DNA of 64,000 nucleotides from Terriglobia bacterium. Its GTDB lineage: Bacteria; Acidobacteriota; Terriglobia; Terriglobales; Acidobacteriaceae. Location of the stretch: contig JAIQFZ010000005.1 in the NCBI GenBank assembly GCA_020073015.1, positions 24,957-88,956 of the forward strand, given 5' to 3'. A program made the translations under genes and the position numbers. Every line of letters begins with the position of its first letter. Within the stretch, counting starts at the first letter, position 1. Under the pieces are notes generated by a model, which did no database searches, was not told the origin of the DNA, and saw only the letters and a program-made list of their open reading frames with translations. This document shows, piece by piece, positions 51,401 to 58,611 of this stretch.

Positions 51401-52003
51401 GGCTGGCAACTCAACTCCATCATCAGCCTCAATGGGGCACAGCCTTTCGGCGTGATGGACGCCGGAACCGATGTCAGCTTAACTGGCGAGGCAAATGATC
51501 GCTGGAACTTCTACGGCAACCCGAAGGACTTCAAGTCCACGCCGGTGGGGATTCCTTATTTCGCTCCGGGAGACCCGAATAATCCGTTACCCGGCGCTTG
51601 CGTTACTCAGGCCGCAGCCATCGGCGCAACCGATTCGCTAAACGCTTTCGGCTGCTACGCCAGCGGAAAGTCCTTCATGATCCCACCCGCCTTCGGCACC
51701 TTCGGCACCATGGGCCGCAACATCTTCCGCGACACCGGATTCAAGAATGTTGATCTGTCAGTGGCCAAGAACTTCAAGTGGGCCGACCGCTTCGGGGCAC
51801 AGTTCCGCGTCGAGTTCTTCAATATCTTCAACCACCCCAACTTCGCCAACCCGTTCGGCGGACAGAACGGATGGGCCCACAACGATCCTTCGACCGGGTC
51901 GTTCGGTTGCTCCTGTGCGACGCCTGATGTGTCAGCCGCCAACCCCGTCATCGGCTCCGGTGGCAGCCGCGCGGTTCAACTTGGTTTGAAGCTCACTTTT
52001 TAG
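48479..52003 (+). CDS. TonB-dependent receptor 2 (Oar-like)
   Basis: This outer-membrane protein of about 1174 residues has a signal peptide (IRALGIVCLVLALAVPLIS), a carboxypeptidase-regulatory-like domain (about 25-105; RILGTVHDQTGAALPAATV), a plug (about 120-235; DLPLNGRNYENLLQLRPGV, YLIDGLFNSEPFSGQS) and a barrel ending in VQLGLKLTF. The ATG at 48479 is preferred because GGAGG lies 6 nt upstream; an ATG at 48452 has none. It is preceded by the GntR-type operator, so its expression is probably tied to the oxoacid dehydrogenase operon. It differs clearly from receptor 1 and likely takes a different ligand. Confidence 0.9.
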   Translation: MRSRMKGIRALGIVCLVLALAVPLISQTTTGRILGTVHDQTGAALPAATVTVTDVQRGTTRTVSTDDSGGYVVPNLIPGVYMVRAEAKGFKTVERPNIQVEVATDLDIDLALPPGDVKETVVVTGDVPLVNTTSSTLGGTLSNREINDLPLNGRNYENLLQLRPGVIRYPGGGFSTTSANGLRAEDNAYLIDGLFNSEPFSGQSIINGAGIAGDSATILPVDSIQEFNLQQNPPAEYGWKPGAIVNVGLKSGTNHIHGTAYAFGRDTPFDARNYFNPVGQEKNPRNLEQFGGTFGGALIKDKVFYFGGYEGQRYTVGNTGSLQTFSTVPLPTVTSNQQAGYCLYTQTGDCQNSIPDAIANIHAGFVAGQLANDVSAASLKIGGCTFSPPGTVTCDGSGFPLNPSTTGGSSINFGLPNTVSSDNAVGKIDYRLNDRNALSSMYFFGNNSGTVADASQLQTKWLTQIHTRAQVFGQSWTYVPNARWVNEARFGYNRLYQPTFTNDHNANIQSEYGLNTGVTNPLYGGLPRISVWPYYIFPQELGGFNWPKVQGPDTRFQFIDHVSYTVGKHAIKFGGELHRDAFSGGAYGGSRGRIKFIGTGAYVIDPVLGTGSSGLEDFFAGLPTVGNLLVGDPTRHIHNWGYAGFVQDDFRATRNVTLNFGLRYEVNTVIKEDHNLLGNFDPTKGLIQVGQSGVSGPYNPDRKNFAPRVGFAWDVSGNGRTVLRAGGGIMYETLNWESFLALNNSLGLATVPTGAQINSSGGTAGGTISAAVGTFDGSTLNWNGTVFPGNNTINCDPATGAPCNIMGVDRNLKTPYVSNWNVSLQHSFTPNLVLEVAYVGNHGSRLVGIRDINQVNPALDDGSEQLGRPFNAQFPYLAQIYQMGNIYRSNYNALQTTLTSRNYHGLTMVAGYTYSHALDQVGANWDFGAGLGLPSDSTRPNLEYASSDFDMRHRFTLSMNYLLPGKDGYGQLLKGWQLNSIISLNGAQPFGVMDAGTDVSLTGEANDRWNFYGNPKDFKSTPVGIPYFAPGDPNNPLPGACVTQAAAIGATDSLNAFGCYASGKSFMIPPAFGTFGTMGRNIFRDTGFKNVDLSVAKNFKWADRFGAQFRVEFFNIFNHPNFANPFGGQNGWAHNDPSTGSFGCSCATPDVSAANPVIGSGGSRAVQLGLKLTF

Positions 52004-52021
52004 CAAGCCGCGCCTCCCCCG

Positions 52022-52053
52022 CGGAGGGGCCGGATCTCGATCCGGCCCCTCCG
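52022..52053 (+). terminator. Strong 14-bp hairpin after TonB receptor 2
   Basis: CGGAGGGGCCGGAT pairs perfectly with ATCCGGCCCCTCCG around a CTCG loop, 19 nt after the receptor stop. No T-run follows, so it may act as an mRNA 3'-end barrier or a factor-assisted terminator. Confidence 0.6.
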
Positions 52054-52169
52054 GATCCGATGACAGAGACTGCATGTTGTTGTTCGTGCAGCATTTGAAT
52101 TCAGCATGGGAACACTTCCGCTTCGATGCTCACTCATCGCAATCTTGTCCGATACGAAAGGTAAAGTTT

Positions 52170-53405
52170 GTGCCTAACCAAGTCCGCAGTTATACGAGAG
52201 GCGTCACGCTGGTACTTTTTGCCGTCGTTCTTGCGGCGAGCCCCGCAGTTTTCGCCCAGGAACGTGCGGAGCGGACACTCGACGAAATCAAGACCGAAGC
52301 CGTGCATCGCGCCGAGAACGGCATGTATCCGCTGATCGGACTCGATCCCGGCGATGTGAAGGAGGCCTTCGCCTCGGTCCACACGAAGGACAAAGACGAG
52401 TGGGCGGCCGCCTTCATGGGCGTGGCCGATCGCTACATGAACGGAGCCAAGTCGCTCGAGAAGACCGATCCGACGAAGGCGAATGCCGATTACATCCGCG
52501 CCTGGCGACTCTATTCCTTCGGCCGGTGGCCGATTCCAGCTTCTCCGGGCAAACAGCGCTCGTATGAAAAAGCGATTGAAGCCTTCCTTGCGCACGCCAA
52601 ATTCTGGGACCCGCCGCTTGAGATCGTCCGCATTCCTTTCGAAGGCAAGGAGATCATCGGCTACCTGCGCTTGCCGAAGAATGCTAAGGGGCCGGTGCCG
52701 CTGGTGCTGGCCGTCAATGGACTGGACAGCCGCAAGGAAGATCTGTCGGAGAGCTTCAGTGCGATCCTTCCGTATGGGATCGGCATTCTCGCCGTGGATG
52801 GGCCGGGGACGGGACAGTCTCCGATCAAAGTCAGTGAGAATTCCGAACGCATGCTCTCGCGCGTGCTCGACTACGTGGCCACGCGGCCGGAGATCGACAA
52901 GAACCGGGTCGCGATGCACGGCGTGAGTTGGGGCGCCTATTGGGCCACCAAGATGGCCATCGTCGAGCGTGGCCGCCTGAAAGGAGCCAGCGCGCAGTCG
53001 CCGCCCACCGATCGGTTCTTCCAGAAAGAGTTCCTGATGAACAATCTGCTCGGCAACCGCGAGTATCTGTTCGACCAAGTCCCGGCATTGATGGCGATTT
53101 TCGACAACGTGAAGACGGTCGATGAAATGGCGGAGATCCTGCCAAAGATGTCGCTCGTCAAGCAAGGCCTTCTGGGCAAGCCGATGGCTCCCATGCTGAT
53201 TCTTGCGGGAGTTCTGGATACGCAGGTGCCGATCGACGACATCTACCTGCTCCTCGATAAAGGCGACGTGCCCAAGACTGCGTGGATCAATCCTCAAGGT
53301 GGACACCTGGGCCGTCAGGTCAAAGCGTGGCCCGACCCCGTGATCTTCAAACAAGTAATCATTCCGTGGCTGGTGCGCACACTCGAACCGGAGATCGCGA
53401 AGTAA
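52170..53405 (+). CDS. Exported alpha/beta hydrolase (DUF1100/FrsA-like)
   Basis: The protein of about 411 residues has a signal peptide ([20 protein letters not shown]), a helical N-terminal domain and an alpha/beta-hydrolase core. The nucleophile elbow is [11 protein letters not shown], the oxyanion region [13 protein letters not shown], the acid in AGVLDTQVP and the His in PQGGHLGRQ. Domain order matches the DUF1100 group that includes 2,6-dihydroxypseudooxynicotine hydrolase, a C-C bond hydrolase, and esterases. The GTG at 52170 has AAAGG upstream; earlier in-frame codons lack signal features. It precedes the DctA-like symporter by 26 nt, suggesting hydrolysis to an acid which is then imported. 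Confidence 0.82.
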   Translation: MPNQVRSYTRGVTLVLFAVVLAASPAVFAQERAERTLDEIKTEAVHRAENGMYPLIGLDPGDVKEAFASVHTKDKDEWAAAFMGVADRYMNGAKSLEKTDPTKANADYIRAWRLYSFGRWPIPASPGKQRSYEKAIEAFLAHAKFWDPPLEIVRIPFEGKEIIGYLRLPKNAKGPVPLVLAVNGLDSRKEDLSESFSAILPYGIGILAVDGPGTGQSPIKVSENSERMLSRVLDYVATRPEIDKNRVAMHGVSWGAYWATKMAIVERGRLKGASAQSPPTDRFFQKEFLMNNLLGNREYLFDQVPALMAIFDNVKTVDEMAEILPKMSLVKQGLLGKPMAPMLILAGVLDTQVPIDDIYLLLDKGDVPKTAWINPQGGHLGRQVKAWPDPVIFKQVIIPWLVRTLEPEIAK

Positions 53406-53431
53406 CACCAATCCATTTTCCCAGGGAACCC

Positions 53432-54736
53432 ATGATGGCTACTCTTCCGACCGTCGAGGCCGGCGTTTCACAAAAAGTGTCCAGCAAACCGCCCTTCTAC
53501 CGCGTGCTCTGGGTGCAGGTTCTGGTGGCGATGCTGGCTGCCTTGGTGCTGGGCTATCTGCGTCCGGAACAGGCGGTTGCCATGAAGCCGCTGGGCGACG
53601 CTTTCATCCGGGCGATTTCGATGATCATTACTCTGATCATCTTCTGCACTGTTGTCACCGGAATCGCCGGCATGCAGAGCCTGAAGAAGGTCGGCCGTGT
53701 CGGTGGCCTGGCGCTCATTTACTTCGAGGTTGTCTCGACCCTTGCCCTGCTGATCGGGCTGGTGGTGGGCACGGTGGTGCATCCCGGGAGCGGGTTCAAC
53801 GTGAACGTGGCCACGCTCGATGCCAAGTCGGTGGCGGAATACGCGGGACAGGCCAAGGCGCAAAGCGTCGCTGAATTTCTGGTCCACATTATTCCGAATA
53901 CCATGGTCGACGCTTTTGCTAAAGGAGATATTCTCGAAGTAGTTTTCGTCGCGCTGCTGTTTGGATTCGCTCTGTCGGCGGCCGGACAGGCGCGCGTCAA
54001 GCCGCTGATCAATCTGATTGATGCACTGTCTCATGCGGTATTCGGAGTCGCCAACATCCTGATGAAGTTCGCTCCCATCGGCGCTTTCGGCGCGATGGCC
54101 TACACGGTCGGCAAGTATGGTCTCGGTTCTCTTGGGCCTCTGGCTCGCCTGATGGGAACGTTCTGGCTCACGTCGGTGCTTTTTGTCGTGATCGTGCTAG
54201 GCGCGGTCGCCTGGGCAGCCCGCTTCAATCTCTTCCGTTTTCTGGCGTACATCAAGGAAGAGATTCTGCTGGTGTTGGCCGTAAGTTCGTCCGAGACGGC
54301 AATCCCGACTCTGATGGCAAAGCTCGAACGGTTGGGCTGCTCGAAGTCGCTCGTCGGCCTTGTGGTCCCAACCGGATACACATTCAATACCGACGGCACC
54401 AGTCTCTACATGACGATGGCGGCCCTGTTTGTTGCCCAGGCCACGAACACTCATCTGACCCTGACCCAGCAACTCACGATATTCGCGGTGGCGATTCTTA
54501 CCTCAAAGGGTGCAAGCGGAGTGCAGGGCGCGTCGTTCATTGCGCTGGTGGGTACGCTCTCGGTGGTCCCCACCATCCCCGTAGCCGGGATGGCGCTGAT
54601 TCTGGGGATCGACCGTTTCCTGAGTATGTTCCGCGCCGTCGTGAATATGATCGGCAATGGCGTCGCCACGCTGGTGCTGGCGCGGTGGGAAGGCGAATTG
54701 GGCGTCGAAGCCTTGCGACGCAATCTGGCGCAATAA
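53432..54736 (+). CDS. DctA/GltP-type dicarboxylate-amino acid:cation symporter
   Basis: The 434-residue protein of the DAACS family has the hairpin-1 serine-rich motif ([16 protein letters not shown]), the [12 protein letters not shown] block in TM7 and the HP2 region [16 protein letters not shown]. These bind acidic amino acids or C4-dicarboxylates with Na+ or H+. The ATG at 53432 (second ATG at 53435) follows AGGGA. It overlaps no gene and lies 26 nt after the alpha/beta hydrolase. Its job may be uptake of the carboxylate that feeds the GntR-controlled operon. Confidence 0.92.
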   Translation: MMATLPTVEAGVSQKVSSKPPFYRVLWVQVLVAMLAALVLGYLRPEQAVAMKPLGDAFIRAISMIITLIIFCTVVTGIAGMQSLKKVGRVGGLALIYFEVVSTLALLIGLVVGTVVHPGSGFNVNVATLDAKSVAEYAGQAKAQSVAEFLVHIIPNTMVDAFAKGDILEVVFVALLFGFALSAAGQARVKPLINLIDALSHAVFGVANILMKFAPIGAFGAMAYTVGKYGLGSLGPLARLMGTFWLTSVLFVVIVLGAVAWAARFNLFRFLAYIKEEILLVLAVSSSETAIPTLMAKLERLGCSKSLVGLVVPTGYTFNTDGTSLYMTMAALFVAQATNTHLTLTQQLTIFAVAILTSKGASGVQGASFIALVGTLSVVPTIPVAGMALILGIDRFLSMFRAVVNMIGNGVATLVLARWEGELGVEALRRNLAQ

Positions 54737-54745
54737 ACAGGTAGC

Positions 54746-54762
54746 GCCGGCACCCTGCCGGC
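54746..54762 (+). repeat. GCCGGC-ACCCT-GCCGGC hairpin
   Basis: A 6-bp stem with a 5-nt loop starts 10 nt after the symporter stop. It resembles REP-type hairpins; no T-tract follows. Confidence 0.35.
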
Positions 54763-54861
54763 TGTCCCGAGCGCGCCTCGCCCTCGGAGCACGTTCACGC
54801 GCTCACTGCACGGGACGTATCGTTAGCCAGGAATGGAAGATGGTTTTGCTATCCTACGCGA

Positions 54862-55827
54862 ATGCCCCGCACCTTCCTGATCGATACCGACACAGCTTCC
54901 GATGACGCCGTCGCCCTGATCATGGCCCTGCGCGCACCCGATGTCCGAGTCGCCGCGATCACGACCGTCGCCGGAAATGTTCCCGCTCAGCAGTCGACGC
55001 GAAACGCTCTCTATACGGTTGAGCTCTGCGGGGCCACGGTACCGGTTTACATGGGCGCGGAGAAGCCGCTCCTTCGTACTTATCAGAACGCGACCTGGTT
55101 TCATGGCCGCGACGGGCTCGGAGATCAGGGCTATCCGCCGCCCCGCCGATCTGCTGAAAAGTTGCACGCCGTCGACGCCATCATCGAGACCATCGAAGCG
55201 AACCCCGGAATTGTCATCGTGACACTGGCGCCGCTGACCAATCTGGCTCTCGCGCTCGCAAAGCGTCCGGCGATCGCTGCCAAGGTCGGCCGCTGTGTCG
55301 TGATGGGAGGCGCTCCGTGCTGCGAAGGCAACGTAACTCCCGCCGCCGAGTACAACATCTGGGTCGATCCGGAAGCCGCTCGCGTCGTCATCTTAAGTGG
55401 AATGCCGGTGGAACTGGTGGGCTGGCATCTTTCACGCGGAGACGCCGTGGTCCGCGAGGACGATATCGCGCGCATTCTGGGCTTCAACAACGACCTCGCC
55501 AGGTTCGCCATCGAGTGCAACAGCCATGCGCGGAAAGCGTACAAAGTGCAGACCGGAGAAGACGGCATCTCGCTGCCGGATCCGGTTGCGATGTGCATTG
55601 CGCTGGACCCCAGCGTCGGAACTGACTGGAGCGATCGCTACCTCGAGGTCGAGACCCAGAGCGAACTCACGCGCGGCATGACCGTGGTCGATCGCCTGAA
55701 TGTGGCCGCCGATGATCGAAATCTCCCGGTCTGGACGCAAGTCGTGCAGAAGAGCAAGAAAGCCAAGGTGTGCTGGACCATCGACAACCAGCGCTGGAAG
55801 GAAGCGCTGTTTTCGGCGCTGCGATAG
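54862..55827 (+). CDS. NH7: cytoplasmic nucleoside hydrolase
   Basis: This 321-residue member has no signal peptide. The metal loop is FLIDTDTASDDAVALIM with AGNV, and LAPLTNLALA and AEYNIWVDPEAARVV follow. The catalytic His position is Pro (SLPDPVAMCIALDPS), as in one cytoplasmic subfamily, with the Asp ligand kept. It is followed by a beta-ureidopropionase-like amidase (35 nt) and an NCS1 permease on the same strand, which suggests release of a pyrimidine or similar base that is then degraded. There is no clear ribosome site before the ATG at 54862. Confidence 0.9.
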   Translation: MPRTFLIDTDTASDDAVALIMALRAPDVRVAAITTVAGNVPAQQSTRNALYTVELCGATVPVYMGAEKPLLRTYQNATWFHGRDGLGDQGYPPPRRSAEKLHAVDAIIETIEANPGIVIVTLAPLTNLALALAKRPAIAAKVGRCVVMGGAPCCEGNVTPAAEYNIWVDPEAARVVILSGMPVELVGWHLSRGDAVVREDDIARILGFNNDLARFAIECNSHARKAYKVQTGEDGISLPDPVAMCIALDPSVGTDWSDRYLEVETQSELTRGMTVVDRLNVAADDRNLPVWTQVVQKSKKAKVCWTIDNQRWKEALFSALR

Positions 55828-55862
55828 CGTCTGGTAAGATTCTCCTCTCTCGGAGGTGTCCC

Positions 55863-56756
55863 ATGTCCCGGATCGTGCGGTGTGGCCTGATCCAAGCCAG
55901 TAATGTGCTCGGCAGCAACCGTCCGCTGGCAACAATCAAGAAGGCCATGATCGAGAAGCACCTGAAGCTGATCGAACAGGCTGCGAAAAAGAGGGTGAAG
56001 ATCCTTTGCCTCCAGGAATTGTTTTACGGTCCTTATTTCTGCGCCGAGCAGGACATTCGCTGGTACGACCTCACCGAGCGCGTTCCCGACGGGCCAACCA
56101 CGAAGTTGATGCAGAAGATCGCCGCCAAGCACGGCATGGCGATCGTGGTGCCGGTTTATGAAGAGCAAATGCCAGGCCTGTATTTCAATACCGCTGCCGT
56201 CATCGATGCTGACGGCAAATACCTGGGCAAATATCGCAAGCACCACATCCCGCACGTGCATCCCGGTTTCTGGGAGAAGTTTTATTTCACCCCCGGCGAC
56301 CTGGGCTATCCGGTGTTTGAAACCAAGTATGCGCGCATCGGCGTCTACATCTGCTACGACCGCCATTTTCCGGAAGGCGCGCGGGTACTGGGCCTGAACG
56401 GCGCGGAAATTGTCTTCAACCCGTCGGCCACGGTCGCGGGACTCTCGGAATACCTGTGGGAGCTTGAGCAACCGGCCCATGCGGCGGCCAACGGTTATTT
56501 CGTCGGCGCCATCAATCGCGTGGGGACCGAGAAGCCCTGGAAGATCGGAGAATTTTACGGCAAGAGCTACTTCTGCAATCCACGCGGCAAGATCTTCGCG
56601 CAGGCCAGCCGCCATAAAGATGAAGTACTCGTCGCCGACCTCGATCTCGACATGATCCAGGAAGTACGCAGAGTGTGGCAGTTCTACCGCGATCGCCGGC
56701 CGGAGACGTATGGTCCACTGACGTCGCAGACGGGACAGGCTGCCGCTGCGGACTAG
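55863..56756 (+). CDS. Nitrilase-superfamily amidase, beta-ureidopropionase-like
   Basis: The 297-residue enzyme has the Glu-Lys-Cys triad: Glu in LCLQELFYGPY, Lys in YRKHHIPHVHPGFWE and Cys in YICYDRHFPEGARVL. The KHHIPH and CYDRHFPE blocks are those of carbamoyl-amide hydrolases such as beta-ureidopropionase and N-carbamoylputrescine amidase. The first would turn N-carbamoyl-beta-alanine or N-carbamoyl-beta-aminoisobutyrate into the beta-amino acid, CO2 and ammonia. The ATG at 55863 has GGAGG 6 nt upstream. Context (NH7, NCS1 permease) favours pyrimidine breakdown. Dihydropyrimidine dehydrogenase and dihydropyrimidinase are not in the window. Confidence 0.87.
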   Translation: MSRIVRCGLIQASNVLGSNRPLATIKKAMIEKHLKLIEQAAKKRVKILCLQELFYGPYFCAEQDIRWYDLTERVPDGPTTKLMQKIAAKHGMAIVVPVYEEQMPGLYFNTAAVIDADGKYLGKYRKHHIPHVHPGFWEKFYFTPGDLGYPVFETKYARIGVYICYDRHFPEGARVLGLNGAEIVFNPSATVAGLSEYLWELEQPAHAAANGYFVGAINRVGTEKPWKIGEFYGKSYFCNPRGKIFAQASRHKDEVLVADLDLDMIQEVRRVWQFYRDRRPETYGPLTSQTGQAAAAD

Positions 56757-56812
56757 TAAGGTGTCCGGACAATTCGCGACATTCTCTGCAATTGCTGAGA
56801 ACTCTTACTCCC

Positions 56813-58237
56813 ATGTCTCCATCTACTCGCATCGAATCCAGCCCGCTGTACAACGAAGACCTCGCGCCTGCTACCAGCGAGCGGCGCACTTGGGGAACCT
56901 ACAGCTTCGCGGCGCTGTGGGTATCGATGTCCGTCAATATTCTCACCTACATGTTGGCCGCCAGCCTGATCCAGGGCGGGATGAACTGGAAGCAGGCCGT
57001 GGCCACGGTGTTCGTGGGCAACACGATTGTCCTGATCCCGATGCTGCTGAACTCGCATCCGGGAGCACGCTACGGAATTCCCTTCCCGGTTCTGGCGCGC
57101 GCATCGTTTGGAGTGCTGGGCGCAAACGTTGCCGCGGTTCTCCGCGCGCTCGTCGCCTGCGGATGGTTCGGAATCCAAACCTGGATCGGCGGCGAGGCCA
57201 TCAGCACTTTGATTGCGGTACTCGCGCCCGGCTGGGGACATTTTCCGCATAGCACCGCAGTCTGCTTCCTCGCATTCTGGTTCATCAACCTCGCGGTCAT
57301 TCTCAAGGGCATTGAGTACATCCGTTTTCTGCAGGGGATCAGCGCGCCGGTTCTGCTGGCAGTGGGCGTGCTGCTGCTCGGCTGGGCCTACCACGCGGCT
57401 GGCGGATTTGGGCCGATGCTCTCGGCTCCCTCGCGTTTTGTCAGCTTCCCAGACTTCTTAAAGTTCTTGATTCCAGCGCTGAATGGCACCGTCGGTTTCT
57501 GGGCCACGGTTTCTCTCAACATTCCAGACTTCACGCGCTTCGCCCGCAGCCAGCGCCAGCAGGTGATCGGACAAGCGCTCGGTCTGCCAACCACGATGAC
57601 TCTGTATTCTCTGATCGGCATTCTCGTCACCTCGGCAACCGTGGTGATCTACGGAACCGCGATCTGGGATCCGGTCCAACTGCTCAGCCGCTTCCATTCG
57701 CCCGTCGCCGTGGTCATCTCGTTGTTGGCAATTTTGCTGGCAACTTTGAACGTCAACATTGGCGCCAACGTGGTTTCCCCCGCAAACGACTTTTCCAACC
57801 TGTGGCCGCGCAGGATCAGCTTCCGCACCGGCGGCGTGATCACCTGCTTTATGGGCATCGCGCTGATGCCATGGAAACTGCTGTCCAGCTATAGCACATT
57901 CATCTTCGGCTGGCTGGGCGGCTATGCCGCATTCCTGGGCCCGGTGGCCGGAATTATGATCTGCGATTACTTTGTCGTGCGCCGGCGAGTGCTGGCGGTC
58001 GACGATCTTTACCTGCGGGATGGCACCTACGAATATTCGGGCGGCTTCAACTGGCTGGCGGTGATTGCACTGGCACTGGGAGCGGGAACGGCGCTGATCG
58101 GGCTGGTCGTGCCTGCGTTGCGAATGCTCTATGACTATTCCTGGTTCGTGGGATTCGCGGTTTCGTTTGGCGCTTACTATGCGCTGATGAGGTTGCAGGG
58201 AGAGCCTGAGATACGAGCGATGGAGGAGGTGTCGTGA
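56813..58237 (+). CDS. NCS1-family nucleobase/hydantoin/allantoin permease
   Basis: The 474-residue protein has twelve expected membrane segments. SPLYNEDLAPATSERRTWGT at the start, GARYGIPFPVLARASFGV, GWFGIQTWIGG and NIPDFTRFARSQRQQV are the conserved NCS1 blocks seen in hydantoin, allantoin and uracil permeases. It imports a nucleobase-like ring with a cation. The ATG at 56813 is where homology begins. It lies 56 nt after the amidase and probably belongs to the same transcript, supplying substrate for cleavage after ring opening. Exact substrate unknown. Confidence 0.92.
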   Translation: MSPSTRIESSPLYNEDLAPATSERRTWGTYSFAALWVSMSVNILTYMLAASLIQGGMNWKQAVATVFVGNTIVLIPMLLNSHPGARYGIPFPVLARASFGVLGANVAAVLRALVACGWFGIQTWIGGEAISTLIAVLAPGWGHFPHSTAVCFLAFWFINLAVILKGIEYIRFLQGISAPVLLAVGVLLLGWAYHAAGGFGPMLSAPSRFVSFPDFLKFLIPALNGTVGFWATVSLNIPDFTRFARSQRQQVIGQALGLPTTMTLYSLIGILVTSATVVIYGTAIWDPVQLLSRFHSPVAVVISLLAILLATLNVNIGANVVSPANDFSNLWPRRISFRTGGVITCFMGIALMPWKLLSSYSTFIFGWLGGYAAFLGPVAGIMICDYFVVRRRVLAVDDLYLRDGTYEYSGGFNWLAVIALALGAGTALIGLVVPALRMLYDYSWFVGFAVSFGAYYALMRLQGEPEIRAMEEVS

Positions 58238-58366
58238 GTGAAATGGACTGATTTCGTCAACGATCCGGATCCTGCTTTTATAGACCTGCGGATCACTTCC
58301 GATTTGGCCCTTATTCTGGAACAATTGCCAAAGTGGCCAGGCGGACCACATCTTACGGTTAGCTGA
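58238..58366 (+). CDS. Possible 42-residue small protein after the NCS1 permease
   Basis: A GTG directly follows the permease stop codon and is preceded by a strong GGAGGAGGTG site (58223-58232). The frame encodes 42 residues beginning MKWTDFVNDPDPAFIDLRI and ending in GGPHLTVS. The composition is protein-like, without Arg-rich shadow character. No family is recognised. It may be a real coupled small gene or chance. Confidence 0.4.
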   Translation: MKWTDFVNDPDPAFIDLRITSDLALILEQLPKWPGGPHLTVS

Positions 58367-58611
58367 GGGTGATTCATCCCCTACGACCGCGTCCGCCGAT
58401 CGCGGGCGATACGGACTTCTTCGACCGGATGCACTCCGCCGGGCAACATTGAGATCGTGTCTTGTTTCGACAGAGCGGCCAAAATGGTTTTGGTTCTCGG
58501 TGCCGATGAACCCGAAATGGGCTAAACTACCGCGCGCGGCAGCGGGCAGTGGAAGACGGCACCGGCAGCCTTGTTCGATCAATTCCTGCAAGCGGCGAAA
58601 GGATTGGGGCG
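58367..58611. other. Intergenic region without recognised features
   Basis: About 245 nt between the small frame and the VWFA-related gene. I see no hairpin with a T-tract, no convincing promoter pair and no repeat seen elsewhere in the window. Confidence 0.5.

Noticed and set aside
52022..52053. Classical intrinsic terminator after TonB receptor 2
   Set aside because: The stem is perfect but there is no T-tract, so I list it only as a hairpin that may end or protect the transcript.
52134..53411. 425-codon minus-strand open frame opposite the alpha/beta hydrolase
   Set aside because: The plus strand encodes a complete hydrolase with catalytic residues; the reverse frame shows no motif.
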